Shown here in pieces: positions 1-8,665 of a stretch of 64,000 nt of DNA (positions are counted from its first letter, which is position 1; every line of letters starts with the position of its first letter). The notes beneath the pieces were generated by a model, which made no database searches, was not told the origin of the DNA, and saw only the letters and a list, made by a program, of their open reading frames with translations. Source of the DNA: 55-13 sp964501275 (GTDB taxonomy: Bacteria > Armatimonadota > Fimbriimonadia > Fimbriimonadales > Fimbriimonadaceae); NCBI GenBank assembly GCA_964501275.1, contig CAZCSP010000008.1, forward strand, positions 62,001-126,000, written 5' to 3'. The position numbers were made by a program, and so were the translations under genes.

Positions 1-123
1 CCCATCATTACCGACTTCCCCTTTGGCCATAACCGGAATATGCTGTCCTTGCCGCTCGGGGTAAAGGCCAGACTGGACGCCGACCAAGGAACCTTGACCT
101 ACCTCGAAAGCCATTGCTCATGA
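1..123 (+). CDS. LD-carboxypeptidase (peptidase S66), C-terminal end only
   Basis: The reading frame is open from base 1 to the TGA at 121-123 and gives 40 residues beginning PIITDFPFGH and ending ESHCS. PV(I)TDFPFGH followed by LPLGVKARLDA is the usual C-terminus of S66 muramoyltetrapeptide carboxypeptidases, which remove the terminal D-Ala from peptidoglycan tetrapeptides during murein recycling. That reading comes from family knowledge; the catalytic Ser-Glu-His residues lie outside the window. The stop overlaps the start of the next gene by four bases (ATGA), so the two are probably co-translated. Confidence 0.72.
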   Translation, partial: PIITDFPFGHNRNMLSLPLGVKARLDADQGTLTYLESHCS

Positions 124-1541
124 AAAGACCGCTCATTCTGATTTCTCTCTTCGTTGCCCAATTGGCGGTTTCCCAGACCTGGGAAAAGCCGATTGCCCCT
201 GGAGTGACGTATCGGATGCAGGTCGATCTGGCGACCCCTCGCATCGTCCACGCCCTGCGCTACAGCATTGGAGCCCCTCATATAACCCTCAAGAGCGAAC
301 TGGGCAGCGGCGCCGTGTTTCAAGAAACCCCAACCCGTGGCCGCGAAACGATGACGGAGATGGTCGCGAGGACCGGGGCGATTGCCGCGATCAATGGAGA
401 CTTCTTTCCCTTTACCGGCGATCCGCTGGGAGTGATGGTGCGGGATGGCCAGCTCATCAGCACACCCGGTATTCAAAGGGCCGTCTTTGGCTGGGGACCG
501 AATGCGGCGGCAATGGGACTGGTGGAGTTCAAAGGATCGGTCCAACTTGCCGGTCAGACGCTGCCGATCAAAGGAATCAATGAAGAGTGTCCATTGAATG
601 AGGTGATCCTTCACACGGACGTTGCCGCGTTTGCCTTTTCCAAGACTCCCAACACCGCCTATGTCTTTCGGATGGAATCGACCGATTGGTCGCCTAACGG
701 AAGCTTTGCCGGCACGTTTGTGAATGCCTACACGGATATTGGCAAAATGCCGATCCAGCCTGGCAACGCCGTTCTCACCGCCACCGGTGATAAGGCGAAC
801 TTCTTCCAGAATTTGATTCCAGGCGAGAAGGCGACGATCACTTTTGAGACGAAAGGCTTCGACTGGACTAAGATCAACCAGACGATGGGCGGTGGGCCAT
901 TCCTCCTGCGATCCGGCCAGGTTGCGGTGGATGCTGCCAAGCAGGGATTCAACGACGCTTTTGCGAAAAAACGCCATCCCCGCACCGCCATGGGCAGGAC
1001 CAGCGACGGCGACATCTGGATCGTGGTGATCGACGGACGCCAGAAGATCTCGGACGGGGCCACCCTGGAAGAGACCGCCCGGGTCATGCAGAAGTTGGGC
1101 TGTGTGGACGCGGTGAATTTGGATGGAGGAGGAAGCTCGGCAATCAACCTTCTAGGCCTTACCCTGAATCGTCCCAGCGACGGTGCAGAACGGCCAGTAG
1201 CCAACGGTGTGGTCTTGATGGGGCCGAAGCCCGAAGCAATGTCCGCACCCCTTCTCTTGAAAGTGCCCGAAAAGCTGACGGTAGGGGTGACGAAGACGGT
1301 AACGGTTACCGATGAAGCCGGTCGCGCCGTCCCGAACTCGGAAGTGTTGTGGGCCTCCTCAGGCGACGGCTGGGTGGATCAAGGCGGACTAATCCGTCCA
1401 ATCCAGAAGGGCAAAATGGAGTTGCGAGCGTTTGTGCGGGGGACTCTGTACAAGGCGACGATTGAGATCGTCGAGCCGGAGAAGTCGACCCCACCGAGCC
1501 GCTCTCGGAGCGGAAAGAGAAGTGGCATGAGCAGCTTGTAG
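120..1541 (+). CDS. Exported phosphodiester glycosidase (NAGPA/DUF2233 family)
   Basis: A 473-residue protein. The ATG at 120 is chosen over a TTG six bases upstream because it forms an ATGA overlap with the preceding gene. A hydrophobic signal peptide (LILISLFVAQLAVSQ) starts it. Residues about 60-370 are an NAGPA-type domain: AINGDFFPFTGDPLGVMV near 90, RHPRTAMG near 285, and NLDGGGSSA near 335, the family's hallmark. Members hydrolyse phosphodiester-linked sugars in walls or glycans; the substrate here is unknown. The last 90 residues look like an Ig-like domain. The TAG stop is the last three bases of a GTAG-headed REP hairpin, so the C-terminal residues may be shaped by repeat insertion. 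Coupling to an LD-carboxypeptidase suggests wall recycling. Confidence 0.82.
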   Translation: MKRPLILISLFVAQLAVSQTWEKPIAPGVTYRMQVDLATPRIVHALRYSIGAPHITLKSELGSGAVFQETPTRGRETMTEMVARTGAIAAINGDFFPFTGDPLGVMVRDGQLISTPGIQRAVFGWGPNAAAMGLVEFKGSVQLAGQTLPIKGINEECPLNEVILHTDVAAFAFSKTPNTAYVFRMESTDWSPNGSFAGTFVNAYTDIGKMPIQPGNAVLTATGDKANFFQNLIPGEKATITFETKGFDWTKINQTMGGGPFLLRSGQVAVDAAKQGFNDAFAKKRHPRTAMGRTSDGDIWIVVIDGRQKISDGATLEETARVMQKLGCVDAVNLDGGGSSAINLLGLTLNRPSDGAERPVANGVVLMGPKPEAMSAPLLLKVPEKLTVGVTKTVTVTDEAGRAVPNSEVLWASSGDGWVDQGGLIRPIQKGKMELRAFVRGTLYKATIEIVEPEKSTPPSRSRSGKRSGMSSL

Positions 1542-1684
1542 CATAGGCATCCTGCCTATGTGTCCCAAGACCTTCCAGGTCTTGGGTTGCTTATACCTAC
1601 TGCAAACACTCGACATGCGACCCCCACCCTGCCCTCCCCCTACTCGTGCCTCGCAAGGGGGAGGCTCTCTGACGTCCAGGCTAC
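1538..1684. repeat. REP-type hairpin cluster between convergent genes
   Basis: Four palindromes lie here. GTAG at 1538 heads a hairpin at 1541-1560 (arms CATAGG/CCTATG, loop CATCCTG). A second at 1564-1586 has arms CCCAAGA/TCTTGGG around CCTTCCAGG. A third pairs CCTCCCCCT (1633-1641) with AGGGGGAGG (1656-1664). The last is an inverted GTAGCCTGGACGTC ending at 1684. The outer copies point inwards, as in a BIME. Both flanking genes take their TAG stop from the GTAG tetranucleotide. The hairpins may also act as bidirectional terminators. Confidence 0.7.
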
Positions 1685-3666
1685 AACGGCTGGATGCTGA
1701 CGCTGGGAACTCTCGTCCGGCCTTCGGTGAGGACAATCCCTATGGCCCCTTCGATCAAGGCCTTGTTAGAGTCGGTGGCTTGGAGGATGGCTTGGCCGTC
1801 GATGAACCCGGTCATCTCCGCCTGGCCATCCACCGTTTTGATCTCAATGGCCAACTCGTGGGTCTCATCAAACTCCCAGTCAAAGGCGACCTCCGCCAGG
1901 TGGTGGATGCCGTCCCGGGACTTGATGAGCTTGGCTTTCCCAGGTTCCAGGACAAGCGCATAGTAGCGCCGCATTCCCTGGACATGGACCGCCAAGCCGG
2001 ACTGCTTTGCCGCCTCAAAGGTGATGCTCGCAGAGGCACGGTAATTCTGCCACTCCCGACACCCTATGATCGCCAACCCAGTCCCCTCGTTCTGAACGCA
2101 GTCCATCCCGTTCCAGTCACGGAGATCAGACAGCCCGTTCACCCACTGGCGAAGCCACATGGTGCCGCCTTCAGGAGGGCGCTCGAAGGTGCAGTTGGGG
2201 ACGCCGACGGGCTCAAAGTTGAGCGTAGTCATGATCAGTTGGTAGTGAGGAAAGTGCTGGTCATAATCGGTGAGGCGGACGCCAAGTTCGAAGATAGGCT
2301 GGCTTGCAGGCAAGTCAAACTCTATTTCCAGGTTATTCCCCATCTCCTTAACTCGCACCGGCGGTAGGAGGGTCTCGACGACCTCCCCATCGCCCACATA
2401 GGATCGGGCGAAGAAGCGTACGCGGGATTCGGTGGCCATGTGGACGCTCGCGCGGATCTTCTGATTGGCATAAACAGCTGGTGAAGCCTGTATTCCGTAC
2501 CCGGAGTTCTTTAAATCGTGGGGCTGGATGAAGGTCGCGATTTCGAGAAAGTCGCCGTCGTTGTGGAATCGTGAAAACACACGGTGGGGACGGAACGCAT
2601 GACCTCCACGCAAGCTTTGGGCGTAATAACTCACCATGTTGCCCAGGTACTCGGTATCCGTGGCATATCCGCCCCCGTCTGCGGTTGGAATGACGACCTT
2701 CCCCTCGAAAGGCTCCCACCAATTCAGTTCGTCAGTCTCGAGTGAGTCGGGCCCATTTCTCACCCCCAAAATACAACCCACATTCCCCGCGTTGCAGTCC
2801 GTATCCCAGCCGCAGGTGTTCACCACTCGCATCGAATGCTGAAAATCTCCCTTTCCGTGTAGCAACGCAAAGTGAATCAGCCCGTGGTTGGGGATGATGT
2901 GGCAGTTGCTGGTGTAGATGCCGTAGCCGTAGGTTCTGTCGAGCTCGGAAAACCCTTCTTTCCAGTCTGGATTCCGCGCCACTATCTCCCGAACGTCCTC
3001 CACCAACTTGCGAATCTGGCAGTCAGCCGGAATCTGAGCTAGAGCGAGGTCTTGGAGCTTCTCGATGTCCTGCTCCCCAAACGCGCCCGCGACCATCGCG
3101 GCGATGACCTGGGCTCCGTAGATCGCCTCTCCGTCGTGGCTCACGGAGGCGGCGCGGCGGGCCCAGTCGGCGGCGGCTTCGGGGTCGTTGGGGTGGATGA
3201 GGCCCCAGCCGTCGATGAAAATCTGCGCTCCGATCTGTTCGGCGACGGTTTTGCCGTTTTGGGCGATGGAGCCGGACTGGGGCGCTTTTATTCCGTTTTT
3301 CAGGTTCAGGAAAGCGGTGTGTTCAGTCGAGGTAGAGCGACCGCCCCACCATAGGATCGTGCGATTCTCGATGATGTAGTTCAGCCAGGTCTCGCCAATC
3401 TGCTCGGGAGTGAGGTTGGGATCGAAGTCGTTGTCCTCCAAAGCCCGGAGGAACGTGAAGGTGCCCGAAATATCGTCGTCCGCCACCACAATGGGAACTC
3501 CCGCCTGTTCGTTCACATAAAAGTCGATCTCGCCAAACTTCTCCGTGATCGCCTGATACGACCACTGCTCAAAGGGGCGACCCAAATACACGCCGATGAC
3601 TTTGCCAAGAACCCCGCCGTAGACGCGGTCGTTATAGTCGGGAGGCAGCGGTGAAAAGGGGGGCAT
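1681..3666 (-). CDS. ADP-ribosylglycohydrolase-fold protein with C-terminal beta-sandwich
   Basis: A 661-residue protein with no obvious signal peptide. The first ~330 residues match the ADP-ribosylglycohydrolase (DraG/ARH) family: RVYGGVLGKVIGVYLGRPFE at the start, the acidic metal-binding motif ADDDISGTF near residue 65, and the second metal cluster CGWDTDCNAGNVG near 285. Known members cleave ADP-ribose from proteins or small molecules with two Mg ions. Many large bacterial relatives act on unknown ribosides, so the substrate is not predicted. The C-terminal ~230 residues resemble a laminin-G/DUF1080-like beta-sandwich (YYALVLEPGKAKLIK), suggesting carbohydrate binding. The stop TAG lies in an inverted REP GTAG. 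It is convergent with the glycosidase gene. Confidence 0.8.
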   Translation of the reverse strand: MPPFSPLPPDYNDRVYGGVLGKVIGVYLGRPFEQWSYQAITEKFGEIDFYVNEQAGVPIVVADDDISGTFTFLRALEDNDFDPNLTPEQIGETWLNYIIENRTILWWGGRSTSTEHTAFLNLKNGIKAPQSGSIAQNGKTVAEQIGAQIFIDGWGLIHPNDPEAAADWARRAASVSHDGEAIYGAQVIAAMVAGAFGEQDIEKLQDLALAQIPADCQIRKLVEDVREIVARNPDWKEGFSELDRTYGYGIYTSNCHIIPNHGLIHFALLHGKGDFQHSMRVVNTCGWDTDCNAGNVGCILGVRNGPDSLETDELNWWEPFEGKVVIPTADGGGYATDTEYLGNMVSYYAQSLRGGHAFRPHRVFSRFHNDGDFLEIATFIQPHDLKNSGYGIQASPAVYANQKIRASVHMATESRVRFFARSYVGDGEVVETLLPPVRVKEMGNNLEIEFDLPASQPIFELGVRLTDYDQHFPHYQLIMTTLNFEPVGVPNCTFERPPEGGTMWLRQWVNGLSDLRDWNGMDCVQNEGTGLAIIGCREWQNYRASASITFEAAKQSGLAVHVQGMRRYYALVLEPGKAKLIKSRDGIHHLAEVAFDWEFDETHELAIEIKTVDGQAEMTGFIDGQAILQATDSNKALIEGAIGIVLTEGRTRVPSVSIQPL

Positions 3667-3674
3667 GGGCGTTC

Positions 3675-3784
3675 CTAAATGCTAAGTGCTAAGTGCTAAG
3701 TGCCAAGTGCTAAGTGCCAAGTGCCAAGTGCCAAGTGCGGGAGATAGCTTACTTCGCACCTCGCACTTAGAACTTCGCACTTTC
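3675..3784. repeat. Heptanucleotide tandem repeat CYAAGTG plus inverted copy
   Basis: Eight exact-length copies of CTAAGTG or CCAAGTG run from 3682 to 3737, preceded by a decayed copy at 3675. About 20 bases later the inverted motif CGCACTTAG appears, able to pair with the last repeat (AAGTGCG/CGCACTT), so the tract can fold into a hairpin. It fills the gap between an M14 peptidase gene end and an ADP-ribosylglycohydrolase gene start, both on the minus strand. Copy number could vary by slippage. Confidence 0.85.
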
Positions 3785-6307
3785 TTAAGCGCTCGGCCCG
3801 ATGATCATCGCATTCAACAGCATTTTATAGAGGCCGGGCCATTGGGCTCGCTCGGTGGGGTCTTCCATGAAGAGGACGGCTCTTCCGCCCCCCGATGGGG
3901 CGTCGTGGAGCCAGGCGATGCCTTGTAAGTCTTCCTCAGTGGTATCCCAAACCCAGCCACTGAGGAGTTTCTTAGCCTCTTTATCCTCCGAGAACATCAC
4001 CGCGCTCCCCGCCTTCGGGGCCTTGTAGAAGCTGCCTCCTGAGAAGGGGACCGCAATCTCAGGCGTGTGATAGCCGTAGCTGAGGAAGCTCTTGAGGTCG
4101 AGTTTGGCCTTAAAGATCGACCCGGGCAGGTCGGGCTCGGCGCCAGAGGACTCCAGGGAGGCCAGACCGCTCGACCCGATGGCCCAGCTTGGACTGCTGA
4201 TAGAGACCGCACAGCCACCTGCCCGAATCCACTCGCCAAACCGCCCGGACGTGGATGCGCCCCCGCCGGTGATGACAATCGTCGTGAACCGATCCAGGTT
4301 GCCGGACAGGGCCTGGGTGGTGAGGGCCGTGAAGGGGAACTTGAATTCGCGCTCCATCAGGTACCAAAGGAAGCCCCCGCTCAGATTCCCTGCGCCGCCC
4401 ATCACGATACCGATATTCGGCTTGCGAAGCTGGATGGTGCCCGAACTCCCTGGTCCGAATCGACCTTCGTCGGGGTAGCTGGTGACCAGCGGTCTCAGAC
4501 TGACTTCAAAGGTGGGGGTGAGGTCGCGCAGCTTCTTCTCGAAGCCCTCCTCATTGCGAGAGGCCAGGAAGAGGAAGCTGCCCCGCGGAACGGTTGCTCC
4601 GCCAAGCTTCAACTCGCGCCGATTCATCGAAACGCGGACCCCTGCGTAGAGGGCCTTTGCGACGAAGAGGATATCTTGCTGGTCCGTATAGGGAATGAAA
4701 TAGCCAACGCTCGATGCCTTGAATTCCGCTGGACGCTCGTTGAAGTGCTGATGGCTAATGGCAGGCGCCGATTCGCACCACCACGCTTTCAGATTGCTGG
4801 CGTAGATGTGGCACCAGGCCGTGCCGTCGTAGAACTCGTAGGAGTCGATTTCGCTCTCGCCCTTGCCTTCCTTCTCCACTTTGGCAAGCTGCTTTTGGCG
4901 GGCGACGAACTCCGGCTCGAAGTCGGAACCTGGTTCCAGCCAGGCTTTGGCCAAGTGGCCCATGGGCTGGGCAATGTCGATTACCAGGGAACCGGCTTTG
5001 AACTTCTGGGACCTAACCGTATCGCCCCAATAGTCGTGGGCGTCGGTTTGAGTCCAATCGGCAGCGGCGAATTGCCAACGGATTCCTGTCTTGTCGAGCA
5101 ACTTGCCAAACCGCTGCAACTCTCGAGGATCGTCTGACTCCACCACCACCCGCTGGAACTTGCCCGCGTGTTCCCCGGCGGCAGCCTTCTTCTTGTGACT
5201 GGCAAACGAGTCGATCAGAGCTTGACGGTTCTTGGAGGCGGTCTCGATGACGGCTAGCGCGGATGTGAAGTGCTTCTCTGCACCCTGGCGCATGGTGAGG
5301 ATGGTTTCGTCCGAACGGCGACGTGCCAGCACTCGTCCCCCGTCGGTCTCGTGGGTCATGCCGATGGCGCCCATCAGCGTGGAGTGGGTGTCCAGGTAGC
5401 AGGCGTGATAGAAGTCGAACTGATCCTTCACGTAGTACGACCAGCCGAACTTGTCGAAACTGTTGGCGGTGGCCCGGCCCAGGATGTCCGTCCACTTGTT
5501 GTATCGGTCGCGATCCACATTGACGTTTACCGACTGCTGGACTGGCGGAAAGAAGTAGCTCTCGGTCTGCCCGTGCTGGTCCACATAGATGTGGGGCATC
5601 CATTTCAGGAACATCGCGACCTCTTGCCAGGTCTCGTCTTGACTCAGGGAAACGCGGTCGCGGTTCATGTCGAATCGGTAGTGGTTGCGGCGGCCCATGA
5701 AGGCACTTGGGATAGCAGTGTCATAGGCTCCCGGGTCGGGGCTGCCGTTGGGAATGCTGTTGTAGGCCACAACGTACCGCTCATGCCCATCCGGGTTGTA
5801 GACCGGGTTCAGGATAACCACGGTGTTGGCCATCATGTCGCTGATCCGCTTGTGGCGCGATGACGCCAGGTTGTAAAGCAGAGCCATCGCGCTCTCGAAG
5901 GAGGCCGTCTCGTCGCCGTGGATGCACTGGTTGATCCAGACGATAGCCGGGTTGCGCTTGGCGATCGCGGCCAAGTCGGCATCCTTCTGAACGTTGGCGA
6001 GTTTCAGGTTATCGGTGCGAATCTGCTCCAGCCGCTTGATGTTGTCGGAAGAGGAGATGGCGAAGACTCGCAACGTCCGGCCCTCCGTGCTCTTGCCGTA
6101 CTCCATTGGTATCACCTTGGCGTTGGCGGCCTTGGCGATGCTGAGAACCACGTTCTCCTGGTCACGGAAGACGGTGTGCTTGGAGCCTAGTTCATAGCCG
6201 AGTAACTTCTCGGGACGCGGGACATTGCCGTCGTAGGGTCCGTGGTCGTAGAAGCTGAACTTGGCGGGAGCCAAGAGCGTGATGCCAAGGAGAATGCTGG
6301 AGAGCAT
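3785..6307 (-). CDS. Exported M14-family zinc carboxypeptidase
   Basis: An 840-residue protein. The ATG at 6307 is preferred because it gives the signal peptide MLSSILLGITLLAPAKF; an upstream in-frame ATG at 6364 would bury it behind 19 charged residues. The M14 catalytic site is visible: HGDE near residue 130 (zinc His and Glu), the second zinc His in VDQHGQTES near 243, and the catalytic Glu in MTHETDGG near 320. The remaining ~450 residues include a class-I-amidotransferase-like fold (GIVMGGAGNLSG, VITGGGAS), common in large exported M14 proteins. It probably trims peptides outside the cytoplasm; the actual substrate is unknown. Confidence 0.85.
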   Translation of the reverse strand: MLSSILLGITLLAPAKFSFYDHGPYDGNVPRPEKLLGYELGSKHTVFRDQENVVLSIAKAANAKVIPMEYGKSTEGRTLRVFAISSSDNIKRLEQIRTDNLKLANVQKDADLAAIAKRNPAIVWINQCIHGDETASFESAMALLYNLASSRHKRISDMMANTVVILNPVYNPDGHERYVVAYNSIPNGSPDPGAYDTAIPSAFMGRRNHYRFDMNRDRVSLSQDETWQEVAMFLKWMPHIYVDQHGQTESYFFPPVQQSVNVNVDRDRYNKWTDILGRATANSFDKFGWSYYVKDQFDFYHACYLDTHSTLMGAIGMTHETDGGRVLARRRSDETILTMRQGAEKHFTSALAVIETASKNRQALIDSFASHKKKAAAGEHAGKFQRVVVESDDPRELQRFGKLLDKTGIRWQFAAADWTQTDAHDYWGDTVRSQKFKAGSLVIDIAQPMGHLAKAWLEPGSDFEPEFVARQKQLAKVEKEGKGESEIDSYEFYDGTAWCHIYASNLKAWWCESAPAISHQHFNERPAEFKASSVGYFIPYTDQQDILFVAKALYAGVRVSMNRRELKLGGATVPRGSFLFLASRNEEGFEKKLRDLTPTFEVSLRPLVTSYPDEGRFGPGSSGTIQLRKPNIGIVMGGAGNLSGGFLWYLMEREFKFPFTALTTQALSGNLDRFTTIVITGGGASTSGRFGEWIRAGGCAVSISSPSWAIGSSGLASLESSGAEPDLPGSIFKAKLDLKSFLSYGYHTPEIAVPFSGGSFYKAPKAGSAVMFSEDKEAKKLLSGWVWDTTEEDLQGIAWLHDAPSGGGRAVLFMEDPTERAQWPGLYKMLLNAMIIGPSA

Positions 6308-6404
6308 TCGAGAAGTATAGCGGCCCCAGCGCGGACTTCTCAAACCAGTCATGCACCGTGGCATGGCCTGTTCTTACCGGCGGCCACTGCTTGAAAGGGG
6401 AACC

Positions 6405-7076
6405 TTACTCCTTGGGCTCGATCACCAAGGCGGCGCCGTGGTTCTCGAGAATCTTATCGCCCTGGATCACCACCCACTCGCGCTCGTTAATGCCCAGCCC
6501 AAACTTCTGCTTCGTCTTCTCCAGCGCATGGCGGAGGCGGGGTTCTCGGTTGCGCTGTTTGAAGTGGGTATCCACCACCCACTTGGTCAGGCCCATGCCC
6601 GGCCCGGTCCGGGACTCAGTCGGTTGATCGCCCGGCCCTTCGATCATCGGGTCGGAGCAGGCCATGGCCCCCGCGCTGGTTCCGTAGTAGTTCATGCCCG
6701 CTTTGATGAGGGGCTTGATATTCTCGTCCAGCCACTTCTTGCCGAACCGCTCGATGAACCGTCCCTGCACCCCGCCGCCGACCCAAATGCCCTTGGCTTT
6801 CTTCAACCGCTCTTCCAGATCCTTCCTCTGCTCGGGAGAAACATCGTTAGACTGAAAAGTCCACACATTTTTTGCGCCATGTTCGCGCAAAAAATCCTCC
6901 GAACCTTTGGACCGCAATGTATCCGCAGCAGCCTGTGGCAAAACGATAATGCTGGCCTCCGGGCCGCCACATTCCGCTATGAAGCGCTTCGGGATTTCAA
7001 CCGGCGTACTCCCGCCGCCCGCAAGAAATAGTTTTCCAGGACTAGCGATCAATATGCAACAAAGTGCGGTTAACAT
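6405..7076 (-). CDS. Cyanophycinase-like peptidase (S51 family), probably exported
   Basis: A 223-residue protein with a short hydrophobic N-terminus (MLTALCCILIASPGKLFLAGG). The S51 nucleophile motif GTSAGAMA is near residue 132, and the upstream GIWVGGGVQGRF block fits the same fold. S51 enzymes are serine peptidases acting on Asp-containing dipeptides or on cyanophycin. No cyanophycin synthetase is visible here, so the name is by similarity only. It lies 97 bp upstream of the M14 peptidase on the same strand, consistent with a small exported-peptidase operon, and is divergent from the pseudopilin gene. Confidence 0.78.
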   Translation of the reverse strand: MLTALCCILIASPGKLFLAGGGSTPVEIPKRFIAECGGPEASIIVLPQAAADTLRSKGSEDFLREHGAKNVWTFQSNDVSPEQRKDLEERLKKAKGIWVGGGVQGRFIERFGKKWLDENIKPLIKAGMNYYGTSAGAMACSDPMIEGPGDQPTESRTGPGMGLTKWVVDTHFKQRNREPRLRHALEKTKQKFGLGINEREWVVIQGDKILENHGAALVIEPKE

Positions 7077-7106
7077 GGCTTGCGGTTTTTCTCCTACAAA
7101 TGGAAC

Positions 7107-7135
7107 TTGGCAAAGGCTTCAAGTCGTGTTACAGT
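7107..7135 (+). promoter_or_regulatory. Candidate sigma-70 promoter for pseudopilin operon
   Basis: TTGGCA at 7107-7112 and TACAGT at 7130-7135 are separated by 17 bases, giving 5/6 and 4/6 matches to the -35 and -10 consensus. The pseudopilin start follows about 40 bases later with a TGAGG ribosome-binding site seven bases before the ATG. No other promoter-like pair is seen in the 99-bp divergent gap. Confidence 0.5.
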
Positions 7136-7175
7136 AAACACATAGCTTAACAGAAAAGTACATCTGAGGTCTTCT

Positions 7176-8057
7176 ATGAAAAGAAACGCGTTCACGCTTA
7201 TCGAACTGCTGGTCGTGATTGCCATCATCGCAATCTTGGCCGCCATCCTGTTCCCCGTTTTCGCCCAAGCAAAGGAGGCGGCAAAGAAAGCTGCTTCCAT
7301 CAGCAACGTCAAACAGAATGCGACGGGCACCGTGATGTATGCAAACGACTATGACGATGTGATGCCGTTTGGATTGACCCCGAACGGGGCTAACAACCCA
7401 TCCACCCAGAACCCCTGGAGAAGGACCGGCGGCATGGCCACTCCGGCAGGTTGGGTGAGTAACGCCCGATACATCCCGGAAGAAGATGCCCAAGGCTTCG
7501 CCAACTCGGTAAACCCTTATCGAAAGAACTTCGATCTGCTCACCCTGACCGGCGCTCCCGTCATTCGAGAGACCAGCTACTCCATCACCGATGCCGAGTA
7601 TGCGGCGGGAGCAGGGCGGCGAAAGACGCCAGGCCTCACCTACAACGGTCTTCTGCATGCCTACAACATGGGCCAGATCGAACAGGTATCCAAGGTTCCA
7701 GTCTATTGGTATGGCGTTGGCAAGCAGAATATCGAGGGCGTAGCAGTCCCGATGCCTCGACTTAAGTGTACAGGCACTGGCCCTTGCGTCTTCAATCCTT
7801 CGGGGCCGCCCCAGGCTGGCTCGACCGGTTTTGGCGACGAGTGGAATGTTTGGAGTAGGCTCGCTGTTCACAGCAACGGAATGGTATACGCGCATACGGA
7901 TACGTCCGCTAAGTTTCGTCGAGTTGGCGTCGGTGGTGGCAACGGAACAACCGATCCATTCACGGCTTATGACGACGGATATCCCGACGTAGCCGCTCGT
8001 TGCGCGCTTCCAGGTTCTGCAACCGCCTATATGTGCTTTTTCCGACCGGACCTCTAG
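7176..8057 (+). CDS. Type IV pseudopilin-like protein with prepilin N-terminus
   Basis: A 293-residue protein. It opens with the class III signal KRNA-FTLIELLVVIAIIA, in which a prepilin peptidase would cleave before Phe and methylate it, followed by a long hydrophobic helix and FPVFAQAKEAAKKA. The remainder (ANDYDDVMPFGL and later Gly/Pro-rich segments) matches the large extracytoplasmic domains of Planctomycetes/Armatimonadota pseudopilins, which occur in many copies per genome. A promoter and good ribosome-binding site lie upstream, and a small lipoprotein gene follows six bases after its stop. Its role is unknown; surface display or type II-like secretion is the usual suggestion. Confidence 0.85.
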   Translation: MKRNAFTLIELLVVIAIIAILAAILFPVFAQAKEAAKKAASISNVKQNATGTVMYANDYDDVMPFGLTPNGANNPSTQNPWRRTGGMATPAGWVSNARYIPEEDAQGFANSVNPYRKNFDLLTLTGAPVIRETSYSITDAEYAAGAGRRKTPGLTYNGLLHAYNMGQIEQVSKVPVYWYGVGKQNIEGVAVPMPRLKCTGTGPCVFNPSGPPQAGSTGFGDEWNVWSRLAVHSNGMVYAHTDTSAKFRRVGVGGGNGTTDPFTAYDDGYPDVAARCALPGSATAYMCFFRPDL

Positions 8058-8063
8058 GCAGAC

Positions 8064-8243
8064 ATGAACACACCGAGATTCCTATCACTGGGTTTGGCGG
8101 CGCTCGTGGCGTTGGGCTGCAGCGGCGGCGCTCCTCCCGAGGAGAAGCCGACCGGCCAGATCGATAAGTCTGCTACAGACCTATCCACGGCCAAGCCGAC
8201 CAACGACAACGACAAGTTCAACCGATTCCAAGCTCCGAACTAA
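8064..8243 (+). CDS. Small lipoprotein, 59 aa
   Basis: ATG at 8064, TAA at 8241-8243. The N-terminus MNTPRFLSLGLAALVALGC ends in a clear lipobox (LVALGC), so the mature protein should be lipidated on Cys19 and carry only about 41 residues, rich in Pro, Thr, Asp and Lys. It starts six bases after the pseudopilin stop, so both are almost certainly one transcript. Pseudopilin plus tiny lipoprotein pairs are seen in planctomycete-like genomes; the function is not known. Confidence 0.75.
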   Translation: MNTPRFLSLGLAALVALGCSGGAPPEEKPTGQIDKSATDLSTAKPTNDNDKFNRFQAPN

Positions 8244-8665
8244 ATCAGGCGGGGCCTGAATCCCCGAATGAGTCGTGGGCCGATAGCTTTTAGCCATTGC
8301 TGGAAGTTATCGGCCTTTGTTTTAATGAGAGGCCTGCGGACTTCTGTGACTGTCCCTACAAACATTCGGCCCCCGGACAGGAAAGTCCGGGGCAGGGAGA
8401 CCCGGACCTGGAGATCCAGGCTACTTTGGCTTTGCACCTTCGATTTCGATGGGCAAAGGGGTACCACTGTTTTCGCGCGCCCAATACGATCGAGCCGAGA
8501 TTGTAAATCATGTAAGTCTGAGTTTCTAAATGACAAGATGAGTCCCCAACGACTATCGGGTCAGGCAGGAGCCACTTATTCGAGCAGTCAACCCGGTGCG
8601 GTTCTTCGACGGGTTCGGGTCCGAATCCTCGGGTTGACCAGGCTCGCCGGTAAACTCTAGGCTTC
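8244..8665. other. Gene-free stretch with REP hairpins and structured metG leader
   Basis: No credible coding sequence is seen. The region contains a perfect 8-bp stem hairpin (CCCCGGAC 8371-8378 with GTCCGGGG 8385-8392) and an inverted REP (ACCTGGAGATCCAGGCTAC, ending near 8423). It ends with the metG leader hairpin at 8582-8645. A rather AT-rich, unstructured piece lies at 8480-8560. Confidence 0.6.
8582..8645 (+). promoter_or_regulatory. Long hairpin in the metG leader
   Basis: GAGC-a-GTCAACCCG (8582-8595) pairs with CGGGTTGAC-cag-GCTC (8630-8645), giving nine continuous plus four further base pairs. Inside, GGTTC can pair with GAATCC. The 3' end stops 20 bases before the metG ATG. The CCA at 8638 and T-arm-like GGTTCGGG superficially recall a tRNA, but the element is too short to be one. 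It could be a leader control element or simply a terminator lacking a U-tract. Confidence 0.45.

Noticed and set aside
3682..3737. CRISPR or regulatory protein iterons
   Set aside because: Head-to-tail 7-base units without spacers are a simple tandem repeat; no replication gene is near.
4067..5137. 356-codon plus-strand open frame inside the M14 peptidase gene
   Set aside because: Antisense shadow of a gene with clear catalytic motifs; amino-acid composition is Arg/Gly-skewed and no family is recognisable.
8588..8640. tRNA-like segment: complementary ends, T-arm-like GGTTCGGG and terminal CCA
   Set aside because: Only about 53 bases span the pairing ends, with no room for D and anticodon arms; treated as a leader hairpin.
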